64,000 nt of DNA, taken from NCBI RefSeq assembly GCF_023716565.1, contig NZ_CP071849.1:1488001-1552000 (forward strand). The letters are read 5' to 3'. The stretch comes from Vibrio sp. SCSIO 43136 (GTDB lineage Bacteria; Pseudomonadota; Gammaproteobacteria; Enterobacterales; Vibrionaceae). This document shows positions 17,329 to 26,543 of the stretch, piece by piece. Both the position numbers and the translations under genes were made by a program. The notes under the pieces were generated by a model. The model ran no database searches, was not told where the DNA came from, and worked only from the letters and a program-made list of their open reading frames with translations. Each line of letters starts with the position of its first letter. The stretch's first letter is position 1.

Positions 17329-17496
17329 ATGAACTTAATAAAGAAAATAGAAAAAAAGCTCTTAAAAATAATGGCCATGTTAATACAGTTCATATTGTTT
17401 ATGTTGTTAATGCTTGGTGGGGTATATCTGCTTGCTCCTTTAGGGAAAATAAACTCAAAAGATATCGACATGTCAATTTACAGGAGAGAGCTGTGA
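17329..17496 (+). CDS. Small membrane protein (55 aa) overlapping the EAL gene
   Basis: ATG at 17329 with TAAGG upstream; the product has a lysine-rich amphipathic start (MNLIKKIEKKLLKIM) followed by one strong membrane helix (MLIQFILFMLLMLGGVYLLA) and a short polar tail. Its stop codon overlaps the GTG start of the EAL gene (GTGA, 4-base overlap), and the EAL ribosome site AGGAGAG lies within its end. That arrangement signals translational coupling, which argues that the short frame is truly translated. It may anchor, assist or regulate the phosphodiesterase. The family is not recognised. Confidence 0.55.
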   Translation: MNLIKKIEKKLLKIMAMLIQFILFMLLMLGGVYLLAPLGKINSKDIDMSIYRREL

Positions 17497-18866
17497 ATAT
17501 CGCTAAAAAGGTCCCTTTGCTGGTGTTTCTAACGGGCTTACTACTAGCGACGATTTTAGTTGTGACCGTGCTTAAAGAAATAAACGATCAGTCGACGGTC
17601 ATTGTGGATAACTGGTTACCATCGGTACAGTTAACAGAACAAATCAATACGTTAACGGCAGACCTAAGAAATGCTGAAGCGAATCACATCATGTCTATCA
17701 AGCAAGAGCGGATTCAGCGGCAATTTAGAGTAATTAAAAAGCACCGCTCAGATGTTGCAAGTAAATTGGCTTTATATGAGAAGCTACTTAGCAGCGAATT
17801 AGAAAAGAGTCTGTTTCGTCAATTTATTCAACACTATACAAACTACCTGTCTGAGCAGGAAACATTACTGGCACTTTCTGCACAGTTAAAGAAGAAAGCG
17901 GCAACAGAAATTTATTTGGGGTTGTCTTTACAACATTACACCGCATATTCCTCTGTATTAAACCAGTTATCGGTGTTAAACAGAAAGTCGGCGGTCGCAG
18001 CTAGTGACCATGGTGACAGGTTATACAGTACCGCAAAATATGTTGAGACCGGGATAATTTCTTTCGTTGCTCTTATGGTAGCTATATTTGCACTCTTTGA
18101 GGTGAAAAAGCGGTTAGAGCATGCTTATTCCTTAGAGCGCAGAGTGAGGCTGGCTATCAAGCACAATACATTTCATTGTGTTTATCAACCTATTGTCGAC
18201 CTAAGTAGTGGTGATATCGTTGGATTAGAAGTTCTTTCTCGTTTGTCTGATAAGTCGGGAGATATCTTCCCTGACCAGTTTATCCCCTTAATTTTAGATT
18301 CAGGCAACAGCTGGTTGTTTACTCAACAAATGGTTGGAAAGGCACTGGAAGAACTTTCAAATATAGACAATATTCCTTCCCACTTCAAAGTCACATTCAA
18401 TATTTTTCCTTCTGATATCAGTAGTGGTGACATTTCCGAATTGATCGATATAAAAGGAATGCAGGAATTTCCGGGTAAGGTGGTGTTGGAAGTGATTGAA
18501 AACGAGTCATTTTCATACGAGGCGGCTCAGCAACAGATTAAAAAATTGAAACGTCAGGGCTTTATGATAGCGATTGATGATTTTGGAACTGGATATGCGA
18601 ACTTAAGTCAGTTGGAGGCTTTGGCAGCAGATTATTTGAAAATAGACAAAAGCTTTGTCTATGATGTTGATGTGAACTCTATTAAATCATTGCTGATACC
18701 ACATATCGTAAAGATAGCGAAAGAAATCGATATGAGGGTGATAGCTGAGGGTGTTGAGAGTCGCTCACAACACTTGGCACTCTTTGAAATGGGTGTAGAG
18801 CAAGGACAGGGATGGACATTTGGTAAGCCTGTACCTCTTAATGAGTTATCACATTGTTTTAACTGA
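17493..18866 (+). CDS. Membrane-bound cyclic-di-GMP phosphodiesterase (EAL domain)
   Basis: A 457-residue protein: helix 1 at about 8-27, a helical periplasmic sensor (about 30-180) of four-helix-bundle appearance, helix 2 at about 186-204, then an EAL domain (about 212-455). The signature motif reads EVL (E246) instead of EAL. The other catalytic features are kept: NIFPSD, EVIENE, AIDDFGTGYANL, DYLKIDKSFV, VIAEGVES and QGWTFGKP. It is therefore probably active in hydrolysing c-di-GMP. There is no GGDEF domain. It starts with GTG inside the stop of the small membrane protein gene. The ligand of the sensor is unknown. Confidence 0.85.
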   Translation: MNIAKKVPLLVFLTGLLLATILVVTVLKEINDQSTVIVDNWLPSVQLTEQINTLTADLRNAEANHIMSIKQERIQRQFRVIKKHRSDVASKLALYEKLLSSELEKSLFRQFIQHYTNYLSEQETLLALSAQLKKKAATEIYLGLSLQHYTAYSSVLNQLSVLNRKSAVAASDHGDRLYSTAKYVETGIISFVALMVAIFALFEVKKRLEHAYSLERRVRLAIKHNTFHCVYQPIVDLSSGDIVGLEVLSRLSDKSGDIFPDQFIPLILDSGNSWLFTQQMVGKALEELSNIDNIPSHFKVTFNIFPSDISSGDISELIDIKGMQEFPGKVVLEVIENESFSYEAAQQQIKKLKRQGFMIAIDDFGTGYANLSQLEALAADYLKIDKSFVYDVDVNSIKSLLIPHIVKIAKEIDMRVIAEGVESRSQHLALFEMGVEQGQGWTFGKPVPLNELSHCFN

Positions 18867-18973
18867 TGATCGATGTTCTAAAGGAACAGGTATAAATACG
18901 AGCCGATAAGTTTGTTGTCCACGGCTAGAGCTTATGCTCTTCATCCAACACAAGCAAATCAAAAAGGACCATA

Positions 18974-19633
18974 ATGACGGTAAACGCTGTGCGTAAGGCG
19001 ATAGCGAAAACCAAGTCTGATGGAGAGTCTATTTGTGTCAATCATCATGTCACAATCAATTTTCACCCCAAATATGGGGCACTGAATTTTCGAAACTATG
19101 ACGTTGGGGCGGCACCTCGCTTTGGTTCTTCATATTTTAAGTTAAAACCTCATACACTTGAGAGAACAACGTTTTGTTATCCAGACAGTTACTTTGAACT
19201 ACAGGACTTTGCTGTTTCAAATCGTCTAGAATCGTTAATAAGCAAAGCTAAATCCTCACGTCCGGACTTGTTAGATGATTGCATTGAAGCCCATATCCAC
19301 GGAGTTATATCTATACGAGATGACATTGAGAGTGTCGTGTTAGATCCCATATATAAAGGCAGCGAAATTCACGAGCAAGCTTTAGAGTTGGGGATTACTT
19401 TGGAGTGGTACTGCGGTTTTGAATTACCAGTAGAAGAAATGAGCCGTTACCCAGACTATCGAGGTCAGTCATTTGTTGATTTGGCTAGAGAGCTTGCACC
19501 CAATGGTATACTAAATGTCAAGTTACTAGGGTTAGCTTCAACTGAGCATGGCTATAAAGAACAAGATATCAAAAAATCCGGCACTACTTGGCTAGATTTG
19601 GCCGAAAGCGATAGTTTTCTTCTTTCTATATAA
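18974..19633 (+). CDS. DUF3626-like protein, apparently internally shortened
   Basis: A 219-residue cytosolic protein. The segments KYGALNFRNYDVGAAPRFGS, LERTTFCYPDSYFE and EAHIHGVISIRDDIESVVLD are characteristic of DUF3626. In family members as I remember them, an early HFHPDR-type motif is separated from KYGALN by several tens of residues; here VTINFHPKYGALN joins them directly, and the total is shorter than usual. This suggests an internal in-frame deletion, which would remove part of the probable active region. The biochemical role of the family is unknown. AAAAAGGACC precedes the ATG. Calling it a functional gene is uncertain. Confidence 0.65.
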   Translation: MTVNAVRKAIAKTKSDGESICVNHHVTINFHPKYGALNFRNYDVGAAPRFGSSYFKLKPHTLERTTFCYPDSYFELQDFAVSNRLESLISKAKSSRPDLLDDCIEAHIHGVISIRDDIESVVLDPIYKGSEIHEQALELGITLEWYCGFELPVEEMSRYPDYRGQSFVDLARELAPNGILNVKLLGLASTEHGYKEQDIKKSGTTWLDLAESDSFLLSI

Positions 19634-19686
19634 ATTAGCTTTTCGCATTAGTTTAATTTGGCAAAAAGTGCCGTTGTAAAGTTTTA

Positions 19687-19722
19687 GCACTAATACGTTT
19701 TTGTCCAAAAACGTGTTAGCAC
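19687..19722. terminator. Long hairpin between convergent genes
   Basis: CTAATACGTTTTTG pairs with CAAAAACGTGTTAG (14 bp with one G-U) around a 2-base turn, between the convergent DUF3626 and methyltransferase genes. The T and A runs inside the stem would serve as terminator in both directions. Confidence 0.5.
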
Positions 19723-19839
19723 CTTTCTCAACAAACGCGTCTTTGCCCAAAACACATTTCAATCAAGTCATGCCTAATTTTCAAAGCACTGTGAGAAAAT
19801 CCTCAATCTACTCAATTAACCCAATACTTATGCAGTTGG

Positions 19840-20349
19840 TTACTTAACTTTCAGCCTATTCTTATTATCTCGGTTAGCCAGAACATGCGCTTGATCATCA
19901 ATCTCACCCACAGATTTAGCTAAGCGGTCATACAAGACAACATTGATGGTGGCGGCAAGGTTCATACAGCCATTGGTTGGTATATACACCACGTGATCGG
20001 CTTTATCGACAACCTCTTGAGGTAATGAACTATCTTCAGGGCCGAGTATATAAATGGCATTTTTCGGGTGTTCGAAATGTGGCAATGACGTAGCGCCTAC
20101 AACTAATTCCACACACACAACCTCTACATCGGATGGCAATTCTGCAGTGAGATCTTCCATCTCAACCAGTCCAATACGTTGATGCATTTTCTTGGTATCC
20201 GCTTGCAGTGCAACGGCACGGTTATAGCGGTTGCCGTTGTAGCGTACTTGAGTAGCACCGTAGCAGCCAGCTGCACGCATGACAGCTCCAACGTTAGTAG
20301 GGTTTTTAGGGTTATGAAGCCCAATGGCGACGGTTGCTTGCGTTGTCAT
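19840..20349 (-). CDS. SPOUT-class RNA methyltransferase (TrmH/SpoU family)
   Basis: A 169-residue protein consisting of a single SpoU_methylase domain. Motif 1 is NPTNVGAVMRAAGCYGA, motif 2 AIYILGPEDSSLPQEVV and motif 3 PTNGCMNLAATINVVLYDRL, which form the trefoil-knotted SAM site. Members methylate ribose 2'-OH or bases of tRNA or rRNA. The short form without an RNA-binding extension resembles TrmL in size, but motif 3 deviates (MNLAATINV), so I give no symbol. It is single-gene and convergent with the DUF3626 gene. Confidence 0.85.
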   Translation of the reverse strand: MTTQATVAIGLHNPKNPTNVGAVMRAAGCYGATQVRYNGNRYNRAVALQADTKKMHQRIGLVEMEDLTAELPSDVEVVCVELVVGATSLPHFEHPKNAIYILGPEDSSLPQEVVDKADHVVYIPTNGCMNLAATINVVLYDRLAKSVGEIDDQAHVLANRDNKNRLKVK

Positions 20350-20724
20350 TACTTAAAAATACCTATGTTGAAATAAAAATAGAGCCTAAAGCTGATAGGG
20401 CGGTAGATTATGGACTTATCACGACAGAGATGCCACTACTAGATAATTGGAGGCATTCATAACTCGTGTTTGTCCTGCAATGAATTACCTCACAAAGTGT
20501 ATAGACTGTGAGAACTGATCACGCTCAGCCTCCTATTGCGTAATATCACCTTTCCCCCTTTCCCCCTTTCCCCCTTTCCCCCTTTCCCCCTTTCCCCAAG
20601 ATAATTATTAGTTTAAATTATCAAAAATATAATTTTTAATAATTTAAATTTATTAATCAACAACCCTATACTTCTCCACATCGAAACGAAACAGCACAAC
20701 AAAATCATCGTTAGGAGCAGAATT
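20350..20724. other. Intergenic region with C-rich tandem repeat
   Basis: A 375-base divergent spacer between the methyltransferase and VOC genes. It contains the TTTCCCCC repeat at 20551-20597 followed by an AT-rich stretch (20600-20660) that probably holds the VOC promoter. No gene is seen. Confidence 0.5.
20551..20597 (+). repeat. Tandem 8-bp repeat (TTTCCCCC, about 5.9 copies)
   Basis: Five exact units and a seven-base partial unit. The purine-rich complementary strand could form triplex or G-quadruplex structures, and copy number is likely to vary between isolates. It lies about 130-175 bases upstream of the VOC start. Confidence 0.85.
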
Positions 20725-21210
20725 ATGAAAATGAATCACGTAGGTATTATGGTTGGTGACATGGACAAAGCGGTTGAGTTTTACACTCAAGCTCTGGGTC
20801 TAAGAATTGTAATGAACAACACACCAGTTATCGAAGAGCGCGAATCAGCGATCGGTCGCATGTGTATCGCTGTATTTGGTGAAGGCTTTAAAGGGTTTAA
20901 CATCGCTCACCTAGTGACTACTGACGGTATTGGTGTTGAACTGTTTGAAATGAAAGAGCGTCAAGAGCGCCACGAAGTCGACTTTTCTCGTCTAGGTATC
21001 TTCCACTTCTGTCTGCAAACAGATGACTTTGAAGGTGTGATGGAAAAAGTAGAAAAATTTGGTGGCAAGGTACGCATGGATGTTCACCGTTACCACCCAG
21101 AAGACGACAGCAAGCCTGCAAAAATGGTGTACCTAGAAGACCCGTTTGGCAACCTATTTGAGCTGTACTCTCACACTTACGAAGAGACTTACGCTTCAGA
21201 TTACGAATAA
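20725..21210 (+). CDS. VOC-superfamily metalloenzyme (glyoxalase/dioxygenase fold)
   Basis: A 161-residue protein with two beta-alpha-beta-beta-beta units. The opening MKMNHVGIMVGDMDKAVEFY places a metal-binding His early; GVELFEMKER, IFHFCLQTDDFEGV and DPFGNLFELYSHTYE provide the further His/Glu ligand positions of the VOC fold. Such proteins include glyoxalase I, fosfomycin resistance proteins and extradiol dioxygenases; the substrate cannot be told from sequence. TTAGGAGC lies before the ATG. A strong terminator follows. Confidence 0.8.
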   Translation: MKMNHVGIMVGDMDKAVEFYTQALGLRIVMNNTPVIEERESAIGRMCIAVFGEGFKGFNIAHLVTTDGIGVELFEMKERQERHEVDFSRLGIFHFCLQTDDFEGVMEKVEKFGGKVRMDVHRYHPEDDSKPAKMVYLEDPFGNLFELYSHTYEETYASDYE

Positions 21211-21213
21211 TGG

Positions 21214-21242
21214 AAAAGGGTGGCTGTAATGCCACCCTTTTT
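21214..21242. terminator. Bidirectional terminator between VOC and GH31 genes
   Basis: An 11-bp stem AAAAGGGTGGC / GCCACCCTTTT with a 6-base loop; T run on the plus side, A run on the minus side. It separates two convergent genes. Confidence 0.85.
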
Positions 21243-21267
21243 ACGTTTGTGAACTCGCAAACAATGC

Positions 21268-23727
21268 TTAGTCGTCCATAGATATCACCATCGACTGAGA
21301 GAAATTTAACGCAATCTTTAGATCAGATTGCCAAAACTCATCACCAAACTCTAGGTGTACTTGCTTCGTCTCAACATCAAAGTACCAACAAGTTTTCGAT
21401 TGCTGATCAGCATACGCTGCTTGCTCTATCACTTTATCATTCACCACAACTTGCCTTGGACACACGCCGTCTACCATTAGTATCAATTCAACATGCGCAT
21501 ACTCTGGGCGATATTCACCAGCGTGTACGATACTCATTTGGGTGGATTCTGAACCCGTTTGCCAAACAATTTGGCTTTCAAGAGACTCACCCAAGACATA
21601 ATCCATGCTCTTGCCATCATCATCATAGAAACTGGCTTGACCTGACTGCCAGACCGCGAGAGTCATTTGTAGTTTATCTGCTACTGGCTCTAGGAAAATA
21701 CCACTACCTGCTCGAAGGTATAACGGACTGTAGTCCCATTGAATATCAAGGGTATGGCACTGCCCACCAATCAATCGCTCACCGCTATACCAGTCAATCC
21801 ACACACCTTGAGGGAAGTAGACCTCCATTTGCGCAACCTCTGGCTCTGTCACTGCAACACAGAACAGCGAGTCACCAAGCATGAAAGTGGTATCAACCTC
21901 TCGGCTATTTACATCTTGAACATCAAAGAAACTCAATGGCACAACCATGGGTTTTCCTTGGGTCGCCACTTGATGTGCGATGCTATACAAGGTTGGCAAT
22001 AGTTGACGTCGCAGCTGCATCGCTTGACGTACCTGAGGCAAAATACTTGGATAGATCCAAGGTTCAGTTACAGTATTGTCACTGTTGACTGAGTGGATGC
22101 AGAAACGTGGATGAAACACGCCATTTTGAATCCAGCGCAGCAAAAGCTCAGGCGACGGCGCATCACCGGTAAAGCCTCCGATATCCATGCCGTTAAAAGC
22201 CACGCCAGACCAACTCATGCCTAGCATAGTAGCAATGTTGTAGCGAAAGCACTTCCAACTGCTGTCATTGTCTCCTGACCAAGTTTGCGCATAACGTTGA
22301 ATGCCCGCAAATCCCGCTCTGCTGAGGATAAAAGGGCGAGGCTGCCCTTTAACTAATGGCAGATCTTCTTGTAACACGGCATCGTAAGCGGTTTTAGCCA
22401 TCAAATTACTAAGCACAGGTTTCAGAGCATCGGCGTGCTGCTCGTTTCCATCCCCAAAACATATCGCATCGCCATCCATCTCAAACTCGTTGTTATCGTT
22501 CCAGATAGACAATACCCCTTTATCAATCAACGCAGAGTGAAGGTACTTGCTCCATAGGGCTCTAGCGTCGGGGTTGGTAAAATCAACGAACGATGCATCT
22601 CCTCCCCAAAAACGCTCAACTTTAGAGTGCCTACCATCAGGGGTTCGAATAAAAGCCCCCGCTTGGTCGAACTCATTCCATAATGGATGGGTCGTCAGCA
22701 GACCAGGTTTGACATTCGGTGACAACACCATGCCTTTATGTGCCATTTGGGCGACAAAGTTATCTGGGTTTGGAAACGAGGCTTGGTTCCATTGAAATGT
22801 GTATCGCTTACCATCTTCACCTTTGGTGTAGCCAGAAGATAGGTGAAAACCACTTAGCGGAATCGACTGCTTTTGGCACTCATCTACAAACCCAAGCACA
22901 GCATTGTCTGCGCCCTGCTCAAGCTCGGTGTAATACATGGTCGACCCCAAATATCCTAGCGAGGCTTTGGTTGGCAGGGCAGAAAAACCCGTGATATCTA
23001 GATAACGATTCATGAGTTGCTGGGGCGTTTTCCCAAGCATCAACACATAATCAAGCTGGCCACCATCGACACAATAACTGGCATAAGCCCCCCAATATCC
23101 ACTGCGTTCACTGCCAATATCAAATTCACAGTTATGGGCGTTGTGGTAATACAGGCCAATCAGGTGATCATCGCTTGGACGGTAGCGAACCAAAAAAGGG
23201 ATGTGTTTGTATAGTGGATCACTGCACTCAGCATCATAGCCAACCGCATCGACATTATTCATTCGAAAGCGGCGACTGCTGCGTTCCAATCGGCCAGTTT
23301 TCTCACCTAGACCGTAATAGCAGTCTTGGTCTTCACGCTGATGGTAGTGCCAGCGTCTTGAGTTATTGTCTTCAAGGTAGGCTCGTCTTGGCAAATCTTG
23401 ATAAATGACTTGGTCTAGGTGTGAAATTTCAAGATAGAAAGGTGACTGATGAATAATGAGTTGATAGTCGCCAAATCCCAGTTCAACGACTTGGGGATCT
23501 GATCCTAATTGAGATACTACTGCTGACCACGCAGTGATAACAGATGACAAATAGTCAGTCTCAGCTTGCGGAGCAAAGTAATCTAGGCGCTGTTCGTCAC
23601 CAAATCGCAGCGACACCCGTAAAGTGCCTTCTCGCAGGGGTGATACTCTCATCTCTCCAATATCCAGTCTCAGCAACAAACCTTGAGAGTCAATGGATAT
23701 TCGTTCAATACGGTCTGGGCGCTTCAT
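21268..23727 (-). CDS. Glycoside hydrolase family 31 (alpha-glycosidase)
   Basis: An 819-residue cytosolic enzyme without signal peptide. The GH31 catalytic barrel is marked by the nucleophile region VLSIWNDNNEFEMDGD (Asp in the WxDxNE motif), the acid/base region TWSGDNDSSWKCFRYN and the FNGMDIGGFTGDAPSPELLL and FHPRFCIHS stretches; the N-terminal beta-sandwich and C-terminal beta domains are normal for the family. It acts on alpha-linked glycosides (glucose or a related sugar). Its place beside the mannosylglycerate genes, on the strand of the GntR gene and PTS IIBC, suggests a related osmolyte or oligosaccharide taken up without secretion. The exact substrate is unknown. Confidence 0.9.
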   Translation of the reverse strand: MKRPDRIERISIDSQGLLLRLDIGEMRVSPLREGTLRVSLRFGDEQRLDYFAPQAETDYLSSVITAWSAVVSQLGSDPQVVELGFGDYQLIIHQSPFYLEISHLDQVIYQDLPRRAYLEDNNSRRWHYHQREDQDCYYGLGEKTGRLERSSRRFRMNNVDAVGYDAECSDPLYKHIPFLVRYRPSDDHLIGLYYHNAHNCEFDIGSERSGYWGAYASYCVDGGQLDYVLMLGKTPQQLMNRYLDITGFSALPTKASLGYLGSTMYYTELEQGADNAVLGFVDECQKQSIPLSGFHLSSGYTKGEDGKRYTFQWNQASFPNPDNFVAQMAHKGMVLSPNVKPGLLTTHPLWNEFDQAGAFIRTPDGRHSKVERFWGGDASFVDFTNPDARALWSKYLHSALIDKGVLSIWNDNNEFEMDGDAICFGDGNEQHADALKPVLSNLMAKTAYDAVLQEDLPLVKGQPRPFILSRAGFAGIQRYAQTWSGDNDSSWKCFRYNIATMLGMSWSGVAFNGMDIGGFTGDAPSPELLLRWIQNGVFHPRFCIHSVNSDNTVTEPWIYPSILPQVRQAMQLRRQLLPTLYSIAHQVATQGKPMVVPLSFFDVQDVNSREVDTTFMLGDSLFCVAVTEPEVAQMEVYFPQGVWIDWYSGERLIGGQCHTLDIQWDYSPLYLRAGSGIFLEPVADKLQMTLAVWQSGQASFYDDDGKSMDYVLGESLESQIVWQTGSESTQMSIVHAGEYRPEYAHVELILMVDGVCPRQVVVNDKVIEQAAYADQQSKTCWYFDVETKQVHLEFGDEFWQSDLKIALNFSQSMVISMDD

Positions 23728-23898
23728 AGCAAATCCTTTGTTTACAATGATTAACCCATCCTACATTGGAAGCCAGTAGAGGATAATGGCGTAAAAATGA
23801 ATTCACTATTCGGTGGTAAGGACACATTGAAGAGTAGTATACGGTAGGCAGCCAAATAAGCTGGAGAATTGCCCTCAAAAAGTCAACTCGCCATATTA

Positions 23899-23926
23899 AA
23901 AAGGACTGATCGTTTCCAGTCCTTTT
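23899..23926. terminator. Terminator after the GntR gene
   Basis: A perfect 10-bp stem AAAAGGACTG / CAGTCCTTTT with an 8-base loop, lying just past the minus-strand regulator stop. The A run becomes the U tract for minus-strand transcripts. Confidence 0.8.
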
Positions 23927-23939
23927 CGTATATCCCAAA

Positions 23940-24659
23940 CTAAGAGCGAGTGCGCTTTGCTATCAAGGTGAACTTATAGTCACTCGACTTAAATAAGTTT
24001 CGGCTGTACTCGAACACAGTGTCATCGGCCAAGTAGCCTCGGGTGCGTTTTTCAATGATAGGTACCGCTGGGTCAATATCGAGCAGTTCGGCGATATCTT
24101 GCGGTGGTAGCACTGGGATGATCTCTTGTTCACTGCGGTCAATCACCATGCCTTTTTGCTTCTCGATAAATTCGTACTTAGAACCCTGCATCACTTGATA
24201 CGTCAGGTCAGGGAACATATCGGTTGGCATCCAAGTCTCTTCAACCGTGATTGGATTTTCATCAAGAAATCGTACTCGCTTCACATAGAAGATTTTGTCA
24301 CCTTCCGAGATATCAAGATGCTCCGCCATGGTGAGCGATGCTGTTTGGATTTCAAATGCCAGAACGTCGCTATGAGTCACTCCATCAAGGTGAGCCCATT
24401 TCTCCGCAAAGCTACTTTGACGATAGATATCGTAGTTAACCTTGTTCTCTTTTACGTAAGTGCCACTGCCTTGAATGCTCTCTAGCTCTTCATTCTCGAT
24501 CAGAAGTTTAAGAGCTTGACGAACAGTCACTCGGCTTACCGAGAACTCTTCTCGCAACTGTGCCTCGGTTGGCAGTGCTTCGCCCACCTTGTAAACACCA
24601 GTGCTAATTTGTTCGCGAATAGCATCAGCGATTTTGCGATACAGGGGTAATCTTGCCAT
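23940..24659 (-). CDS. mngR: GntR/HutC-family regulator (MngR-like)
   Basis: A 239-residue repressor-type protein. The N-terminal winged HTH (MARLPLYRKIADAIREQIS, then LPTEAQLREEFSVSRVTVRQ) is of GntR type; the C-terminal UTRA effector domain (about 85-235) contains the family-like EETWMPTDMFPDLTYQVM and EIIPVLPPQDIAELLDI. The frame extends to a TTG at 24680, but the ATG at 24659 has GAGGGC upstream and begins at the conserved domain. E. coli MngR controls mngAB, and the context here is the same pathway, so the name is assigned by context. Likely sites lie in the 26544-27292 gap and upstream of this gene. Confidence 0.75.
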   Translation of the reverse strand: MARLPLYRKIADAIREQISTGVYKVGEALPTEAQLREEFSVSRVTVRQALKLLIENEELESIQGSGTYVKENKVNYDIYRQSSFAEKWAHLDGVTHSDVLAFEIQTASLTMAEHLDISEGDKIFYVKRVRFLDENPITVEETWMPTDMFPDLTYQVMQGSKYEFIEKQKGMVIDRSEQEIIPVLPPQDIAELLDIDPAVPIIEKRTRGYLADDTVFEYSRNLFKSSDYKFTLIAKRTRS

Positions 24660-24858
24660 AAAGCCCTCAAGACAATACAAATGTTGATGGTGAGAAAACC
24701 ATCAAGTCTAGCTAATTACTTGGCAACTGCTGTCTTTATGGTGTTCGTACTCACTATGATATGTATTACAACAGCAATTACAAGTCGGACAGTTAATACA
24801 AATCACATAATACATATACAGTGCAACTAAATGGGTTACAAATCCTTCAAACAAAAAA

Positions 24859-24884
24859 GGCTCTAGGTGAGGTCACCTAGAGCC
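24859..24884. terminator. Terminator after PTS IIBC gene
   Basis: GGCTCTAGGTGA and TCACCTAGAGCC form a near-continuous stem, followed in the minus direction by a run of T (AAAAAA on the plus strand). Confidence 0.85.
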
Positions 24885-24926
24885 AAGCTCCTTATAAAAC
24901 CTTAGCGGATTAGCATCCTGTTTCTA

Positions 24927-26543
24927 TTAGGCTTTTGCCAACTTTTTACTACCGCTGCCCATCACTTTAAGGCCAATTGTGATTGCCATTGAAACGCCAA
25001 CACCAATTAGGAAGTAAGCTAACCATGCTGCTGGGTCACCAATCACTGGCAACATGAATACTGCGCCACCTGCAACGGTACCAATTGTGATTTTTGAAGA
25101 CAGTATCAAAGCTGCTGCCACACCACCACCAATCATGTGTGCTGGGATGATGCGCATTGGATCTTTAACTGCGTAAGGAATCGCACCTTCAGTAATACCA
25201 CAGAAACCTAAGATAGCGGTTGAAGGGCCGGCCAAACGGTCTTCTTCATCAAAGAAGCGCTTAAAGACCACCGACATAATGCCAAGCGACATACCCGGAA
25301 TACATTTTGCCGCAGTAAAGGCTGCGTAGAAGATAGACGCATCGCCAGCAAAATCACCACTCGTACCAACACCGATACAGAACAGGTAGGCTGCTTTGTT
25401 TACTGGACCACCCATATCGAAACACGCCATCGCACCAAGGATAAAGCCAAGGATCAATAGGTTACTTGTACCCATTGAGGTCAGCCAATCAACCAAGCTG
25501 CTATTCAACATAGCGAAGAACTTACCTGGACCTGCGTACATGAAGATAAGTGTCGCAATACCTGCCAATAGTGGGGTAATGATGATCATCTTCACTGACT
25601 CTAGCACTTGAGGTACTTTTATCTGACGAACCAGCATAACAAACAAGGCTGCTGCGGCACCGGCAACCAAACCACCAAGGAAGCCACCAGTAACGACAGA
25701 GATCTTACCAAAACCACCACCAACAGCGACGAAACCACCTACAAATCCAGGGGCTAGGCCAGGTTTACCTACCATGCCGTAAGCGGTAAATGCCGCTAGC
25801 ACACAGATCAGCAATGGGTTAAATGCTTTAAGCGTACTGTAATAAAGGAAGTGGATAATGCCTTGGAATGAAGATTCAAACTGCGCTTTCAACTCAGGTT
25901 GGGCAATGGCAGCGTAGACTTCTTTCTTAATCGCACCGATTTCACTGTTGGCGAGGCCCTCAGCAGCATTGACGATGCCTAGATCTGCATAGGTTTTGCC
26001 TGTGTATTCTACAAGTATCGCTTCATCATAAAGGTGGGTGTAATCGTAGCCGAAGAATAGGTTAAGTAGACCTACACAAAGACCACCGATAATTACAAGA
26101 GGAATGATGTGAGATACGCCTGACAGTGCACCTTTATACCAAAGCTTCAAGAAGCTCACGATCATATTATCGTTGCTCTCTTCCGCCTGAGTAAATTGAT
26201 TCGCAGCAGGAGCAGCTTTTGCAGACGATCCACCCGCTTTCACTTTCTGCTCAAGCGCATCAAGCATATCATCTGCGTTTTTGATGCCATCTTTCACTTT
26301 GCCTTGCACCGACAGTAAGCCATCAAAGCGTTCTGCTTCAATAACACCTACATCGGTGGCGAAGATAATGCCATCGGCTTCAGCCACGTCTTGTGCTGTC
26401 AGCTTTCCGTCCAGACCATTCGCACCTTGTTTTTCAACTTTGATTTGCCAGCCCCGAGCGGCTGCCTTTTTCTCTAAGTTCTTTGCCGCCATATAGGTGT
26501 GGGCTACACCGGCGGTACATGCTGTTATCGCTAAAATTTTCAT
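24927..26543 (-). CDS. PTS fructose-family EIIBC (mannosylglycerate-type)
   Basis: A 538-residue phosphotransferase transporter. The IIB domain (1-105) starts MKILAITACTAGVAHTYMAA with phosphoacceptor Cys9; an alanine-rich linker follows (about 105-135); then comes a IIC channel with about nine or ten hydrophobic segments, including LGAMACFDMGGPVNKAAY and FCGITEGAIPYAVKDP. IIA is absent here and encoded by the divergent gene at 27293, whereas E. coli MngA carries all three domains in one chain. With mngB, garK and manA alongside, the substrate is inferred to be 2-O-alpha-mannosyl-D-glycerate, delivered as the 6-phosphate. Confidence 0.85.
   Translation of the reverse strand: MKILAITACTAGVAHTYMAAKNLEKKAAARGWQIKVEKQGANGLDGKLTAQDVAEADGIIFATDVGVIEAERFDGLLSVQGKVKDGIKNADDMLDALEQKVKAGGSSAKAAPAANQFTQAEESNDNMIVSFLKLWYKGALSGVSHIIPLVIIGGLCVGLLNLFFGYDYTHLYDEAILVEYTGKTYADLGIVNAAEGLANSEIGAIKKEVYAAIAQPELKAQFESSFQGIIHFLYYSTLKAFNPLLICVLAAFTAYGMVGKPGLAPGFVGGFVAVGGGFGKISVVTGGFLGGLVAGAAAALFVMLVRQIKVPQVLESVKMIIITPLLAGIATLIFMYAGPGKFFAMLNSSLVDWLTSMGTSNLLILGFILGAMACFDMGGPVNKAAYLFCIGVGTSGDFAGDASIFYAAFTAAKCIPGMSLGIMSVVFKRFFDEEDRLAGPSTAILGFCGITEGAIPYAVKDPMRIIPAHMIGGGVAAALILSSKITIGTVAGGAVFMLPVIGDPAAWLAYFLIGVGVSMAITIGLKVMGSGSKKLAKA

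Noticed and set aside
19687..19722. Hairpin as an integron attC site
   Set aside because: No R' / R'' core (GTTRRRY and RYYYAAC) in the right arrangement and no integrase gene or cassette array; reads better as a terminator.
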